This document shows, piece after piece, positions 32,291-40,144 of a DNA stretch of 64,000 nucleotides. Below the pieces are notes generated by a model. That model made no database searches. It was not told the origin of the DNA and saw only the letters and a list, made by a program, of their open reading frames with translations. The stretch lies in assembly GCF_003443655.1 (NCBI RefSeq), contig NZ_CP031941.1, positions 863,501 through 927,500 on the forward strand, given 5' to 3'. Positions within the stretch are counted from its first letter, which is position 1; every line of letters starts with the position of its first letter. Origin of the DNA: Nostoc sphaeroides (lineage in GTDB: Bacteria > Cyanobacteriota > Cyanobacteriia > Cyanobacteriales > Nostocaceae). Made by a program: the position numbers and the translations under genes.

Positions 32291-33754
32291 CAGCAAGAAG
32301 GCTCACACTGTACCTGTACTCAGGTCAGTGTTGAGATGAATTGCGCGTGAGTTGAGGAGTGTAGTCTGACCATATTTGAGCGCAGCGAAAACCGGGAAGA
32401 CTACGACGACGAAACGAGCAAAATATTCTGTTTTTGGTACAACAATTATCAAAAGCTCTGTTACCATGAATATACAAACACGGTAAGGTCGATACCATGT
32501 ATAGAGCAATTAAAGTTAGAATTTATCCTACTGATGAGCAAGAATCTTATCTTGCTCAGTGTTTTGGGAACACACGATGGTTGTGGAATTATATGCTTAA
32601 TGCCACAACTACAGCGTACAAAGAAACGGGGAAAGGTCTTTCTAAGGCTGCAATGGATAAATTGTTGCCAGGATTAAAAAAGGAGTTTGACTGGTTAGGA
32701 CTTGCATATAGTCAAGTATTGCAACGAGTAACATTTAACCTTTCTAGTGCATTTGTCAATTTCTTTGAAGGACGAGCTAAATATCCTAACTTTAAATCTA
32801 AACATGGTAAGCAATCGATTCAATATCCTCAAAATGTAAAACTGATGCCATTCGATTCTGTAATGAAGTTTCCTGGTAATTTGGGGTTAATGAAAACCGT
32901 GTTTCATAAGGAACTTTCCGATGCCAAATTCACGACTGTAACAATATCAAGAAATGCAGACGGTAAGTACTACGCATCTATTCTTTTCAACCAAAATGAC
33001 AATCCTGTAGTAGCGATTAAGGAAGCTATTGGCGTTGACTTGGGATTGAAGAACTTTGCTATAACTTCGGATGGTTCAAAATATGACCTTCCTAAAAAGA
33101 GGCTAGCTAAGTTAGAGAAGAATAGAAAACGCAAACAGAAAAAACTAGCTAAGAAAACAGATAAAACAACTAACAAGCGTCGTAAAGCTAAACGGCTAGT
33201 TGCAAAAGTGTCTAGCAAAATCGCTAGAGTAAGAGTTGATTTTCTACACAAGCTATCTCGCAAAATAGCATACGAAAACCAAGTTATTTGTGTAGAAGAC
33301 TTGGCAGTTAAGAATATGGTTAAAAATCCCAACTTGGCAAAATCAATATCAGACCAAGGTTGGGGAATGTTTCTAACCATGCTTAAGTACAAAGCTGAGA
33401 GATTTGGTCATACTTATCAAGAGATTGGACGTTTCTTTCCATCTTCTCAACTTTGTAGCGAGACTCTACTACCAATCCCAATATTGCAGCATGGGTATGA
33501 TTCATTGGGCGTAAGGTTTGTAGATTGTCCCCACTGTCAGAAACAGCATGATAGAGATATCAACGCCGCAATAAATATTAGAAATGAAGGATTGCGACTT
33601 TTGGAGTTAGGAACTAGCTCTTCTGCCCTTGGAGGGGATATAAGACCAAGGTCTTCGGGACGTAAAAAATCCATGAAGTCCGAGGCAGTCCCTATTGAAT
33701 TGGGAAGCCCACACCCTATCTGTACTCAGATGGGTGTTGGGTAGTTCACTACAG
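32285..33754 (+). mobile_element. IS200/IS605-type element (tnpB only)
   Basis: The element contains tnpB but no tnpA. Both ends carry imperfect hairpins with the same CTGTACTCAG loop region: left end 32302-32335, right end 33708-33741. The left boundary directly follows TTAC (32281-32284) inside the broken HAD gene; insertion 3' of a short TTAC-type target without duplication is characteristic of IS200/IS605 transposition. The right boundary is uncertain by about ten bases. The right end overlaps the tnpB 3' end, where an omega RNA would be expected. Confidence 0.75.
32497..33744 (+). CDS. tnpB: TnpB RNA-guided nuclease (OrfB) of IS200/IS605 family
   Basis: TnpB is an RuvC-type nuclease guided by an omega RNA from the element's right end. 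The 415-residue protein shows the N-terminal MYRAIKVRIYPTDEQESYL, the RuvC residues in GVDLGLKNFA, CVEDLAVKNM and HDRDINAAINI, and a basic region KKRLAKLEKNRKRKQKKLA. The zinc ribbon looks damaged: the second pair CPHC is present, but the expected first CxxC appears as LCSETLLPIP, with a single cysteine. The C-terminal 60 residues read into the right-end hairpin. The reading frame is intact, but zinc binding may be impaired. Confidence 0.92.
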   Translation: MYRAIKVRIYPTDEQESYLAQCFGNTRWLWNYMLNATTTAYKETGKGLSKAAMDKLLPGLKKEFDWLGLAYSQVLQRVTFNLSSAFVNFFEGRAKYPNFKSKHGKQSIQYPQNVKLMPFDSVMKFPGNLGLMKTVFHKELSDAKFTTVTISRNADGKYYASILFNQNDNPVVAIKEAIGVDLGLKNFAITSDGSKYDLPKKRLAKLEKNRKRKQKKLAKKTDKTTNKRRKAKRLVAKVSSKIARVRVDFLHKLSRKIAYENQVICVEDLAVKNMVKNPNLAKSISDQGWGMFLTMLKYKAERFGHTYQEIGRFFPSSQLCSETLLPIPILQHGYDSLGVRFVDCPHCQKQHDRDINAAINIRNEGLRLLELGTSSSALGGDIRPRSSGRKKSMKSEAVPIELGSPHPICTQMGVG

Positions 33755-33790
33755 CACTATGACTCTTCTATTCTGGGTGCAAATGCTTAA
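33755..33790 (+). pseudogene. Probable 3' end of the interrupted HAD phosphatase gene
   Basis: Just beyond the right end of the tnpB element, the plus strand reads HYDSSILGANA and then TAA (33788-33790). This resembles the C-terminus expected for the HAD protein after AIAIY, with a few codons lost at the junction. The assignment is inference from position and protein-like sequence. Confidence 0.45.
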
Positions 33791-34054
33791 ATACTAAAAG
33801 GGTAAGCGATCGCTACGTTTTTAACTTGTGCTAAAGCGTTTGTCGTTTACGTCTTGGAAAGCTTTTTAGTTACATTCTCTAACAAACTTAGACGGCTAAC
33901 TGGTAATAACTAACAGCTAATCATTATAAAAAAATTAGCAATTAGACATTAACAATTAGCCGTCAATCCCCAAAGTGAGTATTTAAAATTCAAAACTTAA
34001 TTTTGAATTAGAGTGCAAACGCCTGTCAGAACCGTTTCCGCAGGATAGTAACTC

Positions 34055-34497
34055 TCAAACACGCTCATCAAATTTAGTGTATGCACTACCAGATTTTATC
34101 CAGTATTGTTTCAAAGTATGATGAGGCGTATGTAAACTAGCTTTTGCCTGATATAAAATTACTTGGCGATGATCACCCATCCAAATTTTATTAATGGGTT
34201 CAACGGATATCACTGTTCCTCCTAAAGAAGCGACACATTGAGAGAATCTTTCAATGGTGGTATATTCTACCGTCTCGAAAATAAAAAAGTTGCCCGAACA
34301 AATCAAGTGGCGACTGCGAATCCAGCAGCGCATCTTTTTTTCAGCTTGTGGAGGTAACATTTTAGATTTAATAGATTCAAGCTGAATCGACATAAAGCGC
34401 TCACCGCACATAAATCATCAGCAAAACTTTCCCGTTTTTCAAACCGCAAAGGGCCAGGAGTTGTCCTCCATATTTGCTCGTGGGTTTCAATATCCAT
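34055..34497 (-). pseudogene. Hypothetical gene with probable -1 frameshift
   Basis: Two minus-strand frames appear to form one protein. The first starts with ATG at 34495-34497 (MDIETHEQIWRTTPGPLRFE, then KRESFADDLCA). The second continues as ERFMSIQLESIKSKMLPPQA through FFIFETVEYTTIERFSQCVA and SGSAYTKFDERV, ending at 34055. A one-base loss near 34400 would join them. The segment TTIERFSQCVASLGGTVISV vaguely resembles phycobilisome CpcD-like linker folds, but I do not recognise the family. Alternatively, the downstream part is its own 112-residue gene starting at the ATG at 34393. Confidence 0.45.
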
Positions 34498-34501
34498 ACC
34501 T

Positions 34502-34708
34502 TTATCTAGATTTATCCAAACAGATTTTTACTACCGCCGACTCATCGACGAATGGAGGCTCAGTGTCAGTGTTAGAAAGCACTTGCTCAAGGTGAGCGAA
34601 TGCTAGATAACGATCGCGATGGTGCGATCGCGATCGTCCAATTGAAAGTTCAAAGGATTCAGTAATTTCCATTAGAAAAGTGGTTTCAAAAAGTAGCTTA
34701 CAATCCAA
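34502..34708 (-). CDS. Small hypothetical protein
   Basis: This 68-codon minus-strand ORF ends four bases before the ATG of the next gene at 34497, so the two could be an operon. The product has a polar, His/Arg-rich middle (GRSRSHHRDRYLAF) encoded partly by overlapping HIP1-like GCGATCGCG words, which makes the frame suspect. An internal Met (MEITESFELSIG) is an alternative start. No family was recognised. Confidence 0.3.
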   Translation of the reverse strand: MDCKLLFETTFLMEITESFELSIGRSRSHHRDRYLAFAHLEQVLSNTDTEPPFVDESAVVKICLDKSR

Positions 34709-34991
34709 AAGGGATCTTGGCTAAAAAGTTATTATCCCAGCCGAGATACTACCTTTCTTGATCATAACCGCATTCAGATGTGCTAAGTACTGTTAGCGAT
34801 CGCAAGGCATTGAGCCAGTGCTGAGTTAGGAATACTAAGTTATTATTCTCCCCGTTGTTCCTAGTCCCTTTTTCATCTGTACTTAGGCAAATCTAAGCAA
34901 CTTCAGTGATACTGATGATTTTGCCGCCCGTCATATCAATGTTTTGAGGTTGCTCAAACGGTTACGCAGATTAGCTTTTTGCATTGTTATA

Positions 34992-35138
34992 AGTAGTCAG
35001 ACAGAATTAATTACACAATGTCATTGCGAATGGAGCGAAGCAGAATGAAGCAATCGCAAGGGCTGGGATTGCTTCGCTTCTCTTCGAGACGCTAACGCGA
35101 ACGCTCGCAATGACTGTAAATATTTTTGTCCGACTACT
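34992..35138. mobile_element. MITE, TA-flanked (AGTAGTCnGACA ends), copy with 22-bp insert
   Basis: A 147-bp element has ends AGTAGTCAGACA and TGTCCGACTACT, flanked by TA on both sides. It is almost identical to the 125-bp element at 40145-40269, apart from 22 extra bases (TCTTCGAGACGCTAACGCGA plus AC) between GCTTCGCTTC and GCTCGCAATG. Its right edge lies about 10 bp from the truncated end of the DUF559 fragment. Confidence 0.88.
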
Positions 35139-35149
35139 TATCTTCATGA

Positions 35150-35327
35150 ATTGGTATTAGTGGTGGAAGTGGATGGCGAAATTCATGACTATACCCAACA
35201 AGAAGATGCGATACGTCAAGAATCTTTGGAGAGTTTTGGGTTGCAGGTTGTGCGATTTAGAAATGAGGATGTTTTGGAGATGATGGAGGGGGTGTTGCAG
35301 GATATTGCTGCTTGGTTGCAGAGATAG
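35150..35327 (+). pseudogene. Truncated DUF559 endonuclease-domain gene
   Basis: The open frame encodes LVVEVDGEIHDYTQQEDAIR, then LESFGLQVVRFRNEDVLEMM and EGVLQDIAAWLQR followed by TAG (35325-35327). It is nearly identical to the C-terminal half of the intact gene at 35591-36055. The N-terminal half is missing: similarity starts about 10 bp after a MITE. The sequence past the stop (GAACCCCACCCC...GGGGGCTAATTATG) also matches the downstream flank of the intact copy, so a larger segment was duplicated and then truncated. Confidence 0.85.
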
Positions 35328-35590
35328 AACCCCACCCCGATCTTCAAGAGGGGGCTAATTATGTGGTTTTTGGTGGTGTGTGCGATCGCAGTAGTGTAAT
35401 CCAATCCATTTATGTTTCTGCGAATCTTTTGATGAGATTATTCTATTAAAATATCCAGTTGGCGTAAAGCTTTTAATTAGCTCTTTAGGCGCAGCCATGT
35501 CTGATTATGGCAGAGTTTTGAAGAGTTGGGAGAGTGCGATCGCTGGGAATAATACATGAAATATTAATTAGCTAACCACCAAGATCGCAA

Positions 35591-36055
35591 ATGACCGAAA
35601 ATCACAACCCCAACCCTAACCCAAAGCCTCTCACTAACTCCAGTCCCCCCTCCTCGCTTGCGGGGAGGGGGTTAGGGGGTGGGGTTCCGGGATACCCTTG
35701 GCAAACCCCACACGAACTTTGGAAAAAACTTAAACCATTGGCGCGACAGATGCGGTGTGAACCAACTCCAGCAGAAAAGCTACTTTGGCATAAGTTGAGA
35801 CACAAGCAACTTTTGGGTTTTAAGTTCCGCCGTCAGCAAACAATTGACCGTTTTATCGTCGATTTTTACTGTAATGAAGCGCGGTTAGTGGTGGAAGTAG
35901 ATGGCGAAATTCATGACTATACGCAACAAGAAGATGCGATACGTCAAGAATTTTTGGAGAGTTTGGGGTTGCAGGTTTTGCGATTTAGAAATGAGGATGT
36001 TCTGGAGAGGATGGAGGGGGTGTTGCAGGATATTGCTGCTTGGTTGCAGAGATAG
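35591..36055 (+). CDS. DUF559 domain (Vsr-like fold) endonuclease-domain protein
   Basis: This 154-residue protein has a DUF559 domain: ARQMRCEPTPAEKLLWHKLR, LGFKFRRQQTIDRFIVDFYC, LVVEVDGEIHDYTQQ and LGLQVLRFRNEDVLERMEGV, a restriction-endonuclease-like fold related to very-short-patch repair nucleases (D...ExD/E core). The first 40 residues (NPNPNPKP, then SSLAGRGLGGG) are low-complexity. They are encoded by an inverted palindromic repeat that has a mirror copy right after the stop codon. These genes are multi-copy in Nostoc; their function is not known. Confidence 0.88.
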   Translation: MTENHNPNPNPKPLTNSSPPSSLAGRGLGGGVPGYPWQTPHELWKKLKPLARQMRCEPTPAEKLLWHKLRHKQLLGFKFRRQQTIDRFIVDFYCNEARLVVEVDGEIHDYTQQEDAIRQEFLESLGLQVLRFRNEDVLERMEGVLQDIAAWLQR

Positions 36056-36095
36056 AACCCCACCCCCAACCCCCTCCCCGCAAGCGAGGAGGGGG
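35646..36095. repeat. Inverted REP-like palindromes bracketing the DUF559 core
   Basis: CCCCCTCCTCGCTTGCGGGG followed by AGGGGGTTAGGGGGTGGGGTT (35646-35686) recurs as a near-perfect reverse complement at 36056-36095. The left copy is inside the reading frame; the right begins right at the stop codon. Together they frame about 370 bp that hold the conserved nuclease domain. Confidence 0.85.
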
Positions 36096-36370
36096 CTAAT
36101 TATGGGTTTTTTGATGAGGAAGTGCGATCGCTTTGCGTCATGTCTTGCGAATTTTGGCTGTAAGTTGAATTTGATAGTGGGAGTGCGATCGCACTAGTTG
36201 CACCACTTCCGAGTATCCTAATTTTATCTGTGACTAACACGTATCAATAAACTTGCGTTGTCCTATTTAGTGGTAGTGACTTGATAAAATCAAGTGATTA
36301 TTATTTAAGTTGATATTCAACAATACTAAACTGCGCTCAAAATAAACTATCCTAGACCAAGAGGTGTTGA

Positions 36371-36757
36371 ATGACTCCATCATTTATAGAAGAATTATCC
36401 GGCCAATTGAAAAAATTTAAAACTTATTTAGATACTGCAAAAAAACAAAACCAAGACACAGATGTGAAGAATCTAAATAAGCACATTCAAGAAACAAGCG
36501 AACTATTGGAAAAGACTAAACATAAGTTAACAGAACCTTTCAATATAAATTTACCAGACTACACAGATGAATATTTAGATGAACTGCTTTTTTACCAACA
36601 AAAAATAGAGGAGATTAAAGCAAAATTAAGTAAAATTAAAGTTAATGACTCATTAAATACACTACTTTCCGAGCTTTCATCGAGAATAAGTTATCAGATA
36701 AAAGTTCGTTCAGGTAAAGGCCGACCAAAAACACGAAACCGTGATACAAAATTTTAA
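36371..36757 (+). CDS. Hypothetical coiled-coil protein
   Basis: This 128-residue, highly charged, Lys/Glu/Asn-rich helical protein has predicted coiled-coil segments (SGQLKKFKTYLDTAKKQNQD and FYQQKIEEIKAKLSKI) and a short basic tail (GKGRPKTRNRDTKF). AGAGGTG lies about 10 bases before the ATG. The low G+C coding region, without HIP1 sites, contrasts with core genes and suggests acquisition. No family is recognised. It is convergent with the membrane protein at 36917, separated by a MITE. Confidence 0.6.
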   Translation: MTPSFIEELSGQLKKFKTYLDTAKKQNQDTDVKNLNKHIQETSELLEKTKHKLTEPFNINLPDYTDEYLDELLFYQQKIEEIKAKLSKIKVNDSLNTLLSELSSRISYQIKVRSGKGRPKTRNRDTKF

Positions 36758-36798
36758 TTAAATACTTTATTTATATTAAATAATTACTAAATTATGTA

Positions 36799-36893
36799 TA
36801 TAGCGGTTACCGGCCTGGTGAGCTACGTTTTTAAAGCTATTAGCTTTGTCAAACAAGATTTGGGTGTATGTCACTTGCTTAAAAAACGCTATA
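36799..36893. mobile_element. MITE (TATAGCG ends)
   Basis: A 95-bp element has ends TATAGCGGTTACC and ACGCTATA, located between two convergent hypothetical genes. A longer relative is at 42379-42485. The ends are shorter and less perfect than those of the other families. Confidence 0.55.
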
Positions 36894-36916
36894 TTTGTCA
36901 AAACAGTGTATTCTAA

Positions 36917-37714
36917 TTATGCAGATAATTCTTTTAAGTCTTTAATAAGATCATCTATTACTTTTGTGACAATATTAGTTGTTTCATAGTGTTGTTTTAG
37001 CTCTTGTCGTTCTTTTAAATGTTTTTCAATAGCTTTCAAAGCAACTTCGTAAGGTATATATTTTATATCAATTATTGCTGAAGCATGTTTACTCGTTTGC
37101 ACTTCAAACGCAATACGTTCATCAACACTATCGTGCAGCCAGTTGATACATTGACGGATATCCTGATCAAACTTTTGCTTATACTGTTTAGGAATATTGC
37201 ACTTAGCCTGCGAGACAGCTTTCTGAGCCGTCTTGAATAAAGCTAACTTATTTCCTTTAATATCAAACCATTTAGCAATCTGTTTTGCTGCAAAACGTCT
37301 ATTATTATAGATATCCTTTGCAGAGGATAACGCATTCAAAGAGTTTTGCAAATTCTCTCTTTCTTCAGAATTATTCCAAGACCTAATCGCGGTTTGTATT
37401 TCTTTTAAAGACTCATTATATTGATTCATAAAAGCTTCAATTTCTTTATCGCAGCTTCTCTCTTTTTCTTCATTTAATATATTCCTTTGTTGTTCTACAT
37501 CAGCTTTAACTTCTTGTGATATTACATAATTGACGAAAGTTAAAAATGCTAGTGTTAAGGCAGGAGCGCCTAGAAAAGACATGAGTTGTTTTTCTTTATC
37601 TGACAAGCTCTCTGGCAGTTTATTATATGTGAAGCCGAGAGCAAATGTATACACACCGAAAATAAAAACAAAAATTAAAGATGCTTTAATTTTGCCCAAA
37701 TTACTCCAACTCAT
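36917..37714 (-). CDS. Hypothetical two-span membrane protein with cytoplasmic coiled coil
   Basis: This 265-residue protein has two N-terminal transmembrane helices (ASLIFVFIFGVYTFALGF and APALTLAFLTFVNYVIS), then a long helical domain rich in Lys, Glu and Gln (EQQRNILNEEKERSCDKEIE, with coiled coil to about residue 130) and a C-terminal helical part. The frame opens with TTG at 37729, but the ATG at 37712-37714 follows GAGGAAT and is preferred. It is A+T-rich like the gene at 36371. No known family was recognised; a membrane sensor or scaffold is possible. Confidence 0.65.
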   Translation of the reverse strand: MSWSNLGKIKASLIFVFIFGVYTFALGFTYNKLPESLSDKEKQLMSFLGAPALTLAFLTFVNYVISQEVKADVEQQRNILNEEKERSCDKEIEAFMNQYNESLKEIQTAIRSWNNSEERENLQNSLNALSSAKDIYNNRRFAAKQIAKWFDIKGNKLALFKTAQKAVSQAKCNIPKQYKQKFDQDIRQCINWLHDSVDERIAFEVQTSKHASAIIDIKYIPYEVALKAIEKHLKERQELKQHYETTNIVTKVIDDLIKDLKELSA

Positions 37715-37842
37715 AAAATAATTCCTCAACTCATTATTTTTGATTTATTTATTAAAGATAGAAAAGCAAAATTTTCTATCTCTAATAAAAGTCTTTGATA
37801 ATGTATAAAACCCTTAAAATCAACGCAATACATCACTGTCAT

Positions 37843-38211
37843 TTAGGGTAGGGTGATGAGTTTTTGTAGGAAATCCCTTTCCTCAAGCATCGCGTTACGG
37901 ATACGCTCAATCATGTAACAGGCTGTATTCTTATTAACCCCGATTTCTTTGGCAAGCTGACGCACACTAATACCCCCTGGAGAATTTAGCACAAGGTGAA
38001 TCGCTACAAACCACTTTTGTAATTCTACATGAGTCTTGTGAAAAAGTGTACCCACTGTAACACTGTATGAAGTAAAGCATTCATTACAGTGATATCTACG
38101 CTCATTCTTGTATGCAGTAGCGTTGGTTGATTCGCAATATGGGCATTTTGGCTTTCCACTCCAGCGAATTTGCTCAAGTAGGGCAAGGCATTCTTCGTGA
38201 TTTGGTGACAT
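37843..38211 (-). pseudogene. IS1595/ISXO2-like transposase, N-terminal fragment
   Basis: A 122-residue frame starts at the ATG at 38209-38211 (MSPNHEECLALLEQIRWSGK). It has a zinc ribbon CPYCES...YHCNEC and a helix-turn-helix GISVRQLAKEIGVNKNTACY, the N-terminal half of IS1595/ISXO2 transposases. The DDE catalytic domain that should follow is absent; the frame ends ERDFLQKLITLP. Thus it is a truncated transposase or a domesticated regulator. The start codon lies inside a 34-bp perfect palindrome. Confidence 0.7.
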
Positions 38212-38242
38212 GGTTATTCTCAGAACTCTGAGAATAACCATG
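38209..38242. promoter_or_regulatory. 34-bp palindrome over the start codon
   Basis: Arms CATGGTTATTCTCAGA (38209-38224) and TCTGAGAATAACCATG (38227-38242) are perfectly complementary with a 2-base spacer. On the minus strand the 3' arm contains the ATG of the transposase-like frame, so an mRNA hairpin would hide the start. It may alternatively be two abutting element ends. Confidence 0.6.
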
Positions 38243-38437
38243 TCAAAAATTACTCTTTAATTTTCTAGCAATATGTATCAAGCGTTAAGGAAAAACTAAG
38301 ATAATATTGCGATCGCATAACTATATACTTAGAATTCACAGTATTTTGATTTACCATAAACCCTTATGCTGCAACAGTGCATCCGCCCAAGATGCATCTG
38401 CTTATGACAACGCTGGTACTGGTTGTTGACTATAATC

Positions 38438-38539
38438 CAATACCGTTCAGTTAAACCCAAAAACCTTGGTAGAGACGCGAAATTTCGCGTCTCTACAGGT
38501 CTAAAATCAGTACCAAAAATCCTTAACTGAACCGTATTG
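38438..38539. mobile_element. MITE with 10-bp target duplication, copy 3
   Basis: A 102-bp element begins CAATACCGTTCAGTTAAA and ends CTTAACTGAACCGTATTG. It is flanked by perfect 10-bp direct repeats GACTATAATC at 38428-38437 and 38540-38549. It inserted into the 3' end of the DUF4058 gene and supplies that gene's present stop codon. Confidence 0.95.
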
Positions 38540-39259
38540 GACTATAATCTACTACCAAATCATAGCCGTAGATATCATATACCTGATTTAACAATGTCTG
38601 CAAATCTATAACTGGTTCCGTATCTCCAGAACGCAAAAGCAGGGGAAAAGGTGGAATTATATCTGCTAAATTAAAAGCATATAAGTCAGCATAAGGACGG
38701 CGATCGCCACGACAAATTAAAATTCGATAGTGACTCTGAATATCATTGCCGATCATTGGCATTAGTTCACCTTTACGCAGTAGATCAATTTCAACTAAAT
38801 TACTACGACTTGCTAATACTTGTTCGCGTTTCTCTTGATATGTCTGCCGTCCTTTCCCCGGACGTTTATTAGTAGGAGATAGAATTTCAATAGTAGTAAC
38901 TAATGCCTCTGTTCCTACTTCTCGCACTTCTAAATATCCTTCCCTAATGCCAACAGGCATAGGAATCTTTACTTTTATAGGTTCAGACGTTGGTGCGGCT
39001 ACTGCTACATTTTTGTTGTCTGTGAATTTTGTACTATTACATCAGGAATACCAACCAAGAGTTTATCATCGCCAGTAATTTGATAAATGCGTTCTTCGAT
39101 GGCGACAAAATATTTAGGACGTAGTTGAGGAGAGAGATAATCTGCGTAGATGCGAAGCCGCTTGTCGTCAGACATCGCAACTATTAGTCTCCCATGTACT
39201 CCTGGCCATAGTTCAGGATCTTCTAAATATGGGTTCATTCCTGGAAATGGATAAGCCAT
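38523..39259 (-). pseudogene. DUF4058 family gene, frameshifted and MITE-terminated
   Basis: The 5' part (39259 to about 39005) encodes MAYPFPGMNPYLEDPELWPG, the DUF4058 start, and ends in a premature TAG. The 3' part (from at least 38960) encodes YLEVREVGTEALVTTIEILS, PTNKRPGKGRQTYQEKREQV and the rest of the domain. The two join if one A is restored in the run complementary to 39010-39014, which gives TTKNVAVAAPTSEP. The present C-terminus DYSPIRFS is encoded by the MITE. Without it the frame would read DYSQQPVPALS and stop at 38402-38404. DUF4058 proteins are abundant in cyanobacteria; their function is unknown. Confidence 0.88.
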
Positions 39260-39329
39260 AACAAATATCCCAAAACCAAAATTTTAAACCTAATTCTCAA
39301 AGCAAGCTCTCGAAGAGCGGGGTGGGGTT

Positions 39330-39869
39330 CTAAGAACAACTAGTAAGGGCTGCACCACATTGATCTTCCCTTGTCAACCAACCTTTAACATTTTGATATT
39401 CCACCTGCGCCCAATCTCCCTGACAGCCTAACAATTTGACAGCCGTATTAGCAGGAATTTTCCCCACTTTCTGGCTTTCTTGACTGCTACTAGTATATAA
39501 ATCCACGCCATTAGTACCGTAGCCCCGCGTTGTTAAACCTAACTTTGGCACGAATACCCATCCAGTTCCTTGAAAACCATTACTAGCATTAGTAATCTGT
39601 ACCCAATCTCCAACAGCACGAATAACCTGAACTGTTTCGTTAATGGGTATTTGTCCTATAATGAGGTTATTTGTACTTGCACCACTCCGCACATTTAACC
39701 CTTGCGAATCTGTATCGGTGACGTAGGCAAAAATATCGCACTTTTGAGAATTACTTGATTTCGCTAAAGCTATTTGATTAGCTATACCAGTATTGAGCAT
39801 CAGGCTAATACAACTGAATGCCAATCCTATCGCTAACTTTGATGCTGGACTTTTCACTTTTTTTATCAT
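39330..39869 (-). CDS. Exported protein with two SH3b domains
   Basis: This 179-residue protein has a signal peptide (KLAIGLAFSCISLMLNTGIA) and two bacterial SH3-like repeats. The first (GLNVRSGASTNNLIIGQIPI then VGDWVQITNASNGFQGTGWV) covers about residues 55-105, and the second (VDLYTSSSQESQKVGKIPAN, then GDWAQVEYQNVKGWL) about 120-170. Such domains bind peptidoglycan or proteins in the periplasm. Cysteines at 43, 149, 169 and 178 could form disulfides. It is monocistronic; no partner is evident. Confidence 0.85.
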   Translation of the reverse strand: MIKKVKSPASKLAIGLAFSCISLMLNTGIANQIALAKSSNSQKCDIFAYVTDTDSQGLNVRSGASTNNLIIGQIPINETVQVIRAVGDWVQITNASNGFQGTGWVFVPKLGLTTRGYGTNGVDLYTSSSQESQKVGKIPANTAVKLLGCQGDWAQVEYQNVKGWLTREDQCGAALTSCS

Positions 39870-39979
39870 AATTTCTTCAATTTTATGGCATCAGATGTAG
39901 GGGCGTACATCTGTACATTGGTGTCAACTTAACGTGAAAGCCATGTCCCGCAAGGAACTGAAGTTCCAAGAATAATAGC

Positions 39980-40041
39980 TAAAGTCTACTGAAGTAGACT
40001 AAAGATTTTTAGGAATATTTAGTCTACTTCAGTAGACTTTA
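39980..40041. repeat. Nested palindrome (24-bp arms)
   Basis: TAAAGTCTACTGAAGTAGAC plus TAAA (39980-40003) and its perfect reverse complement (40018-40041) flank a 14-base loop. Each arm is itself palindromic around AGTCTACT-GA-AGTAGACT. Short GGAACTGAAGTTCC and GAACTTTAGTTC hairpins lie outside. This is typical of cyanobacterial dispersed hairpin repeats. Confidence 0.85.
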
Positions 40042-40144
40042 ACTATGAGCCTTGAACTTTAGTTCGAGGCGGGTGAGGCAGCTGAAAGTTTAGACTAGTA
40101 TTTGATTTTTGAAATACACGTAGTGTCATGACACAGCTAAAATA

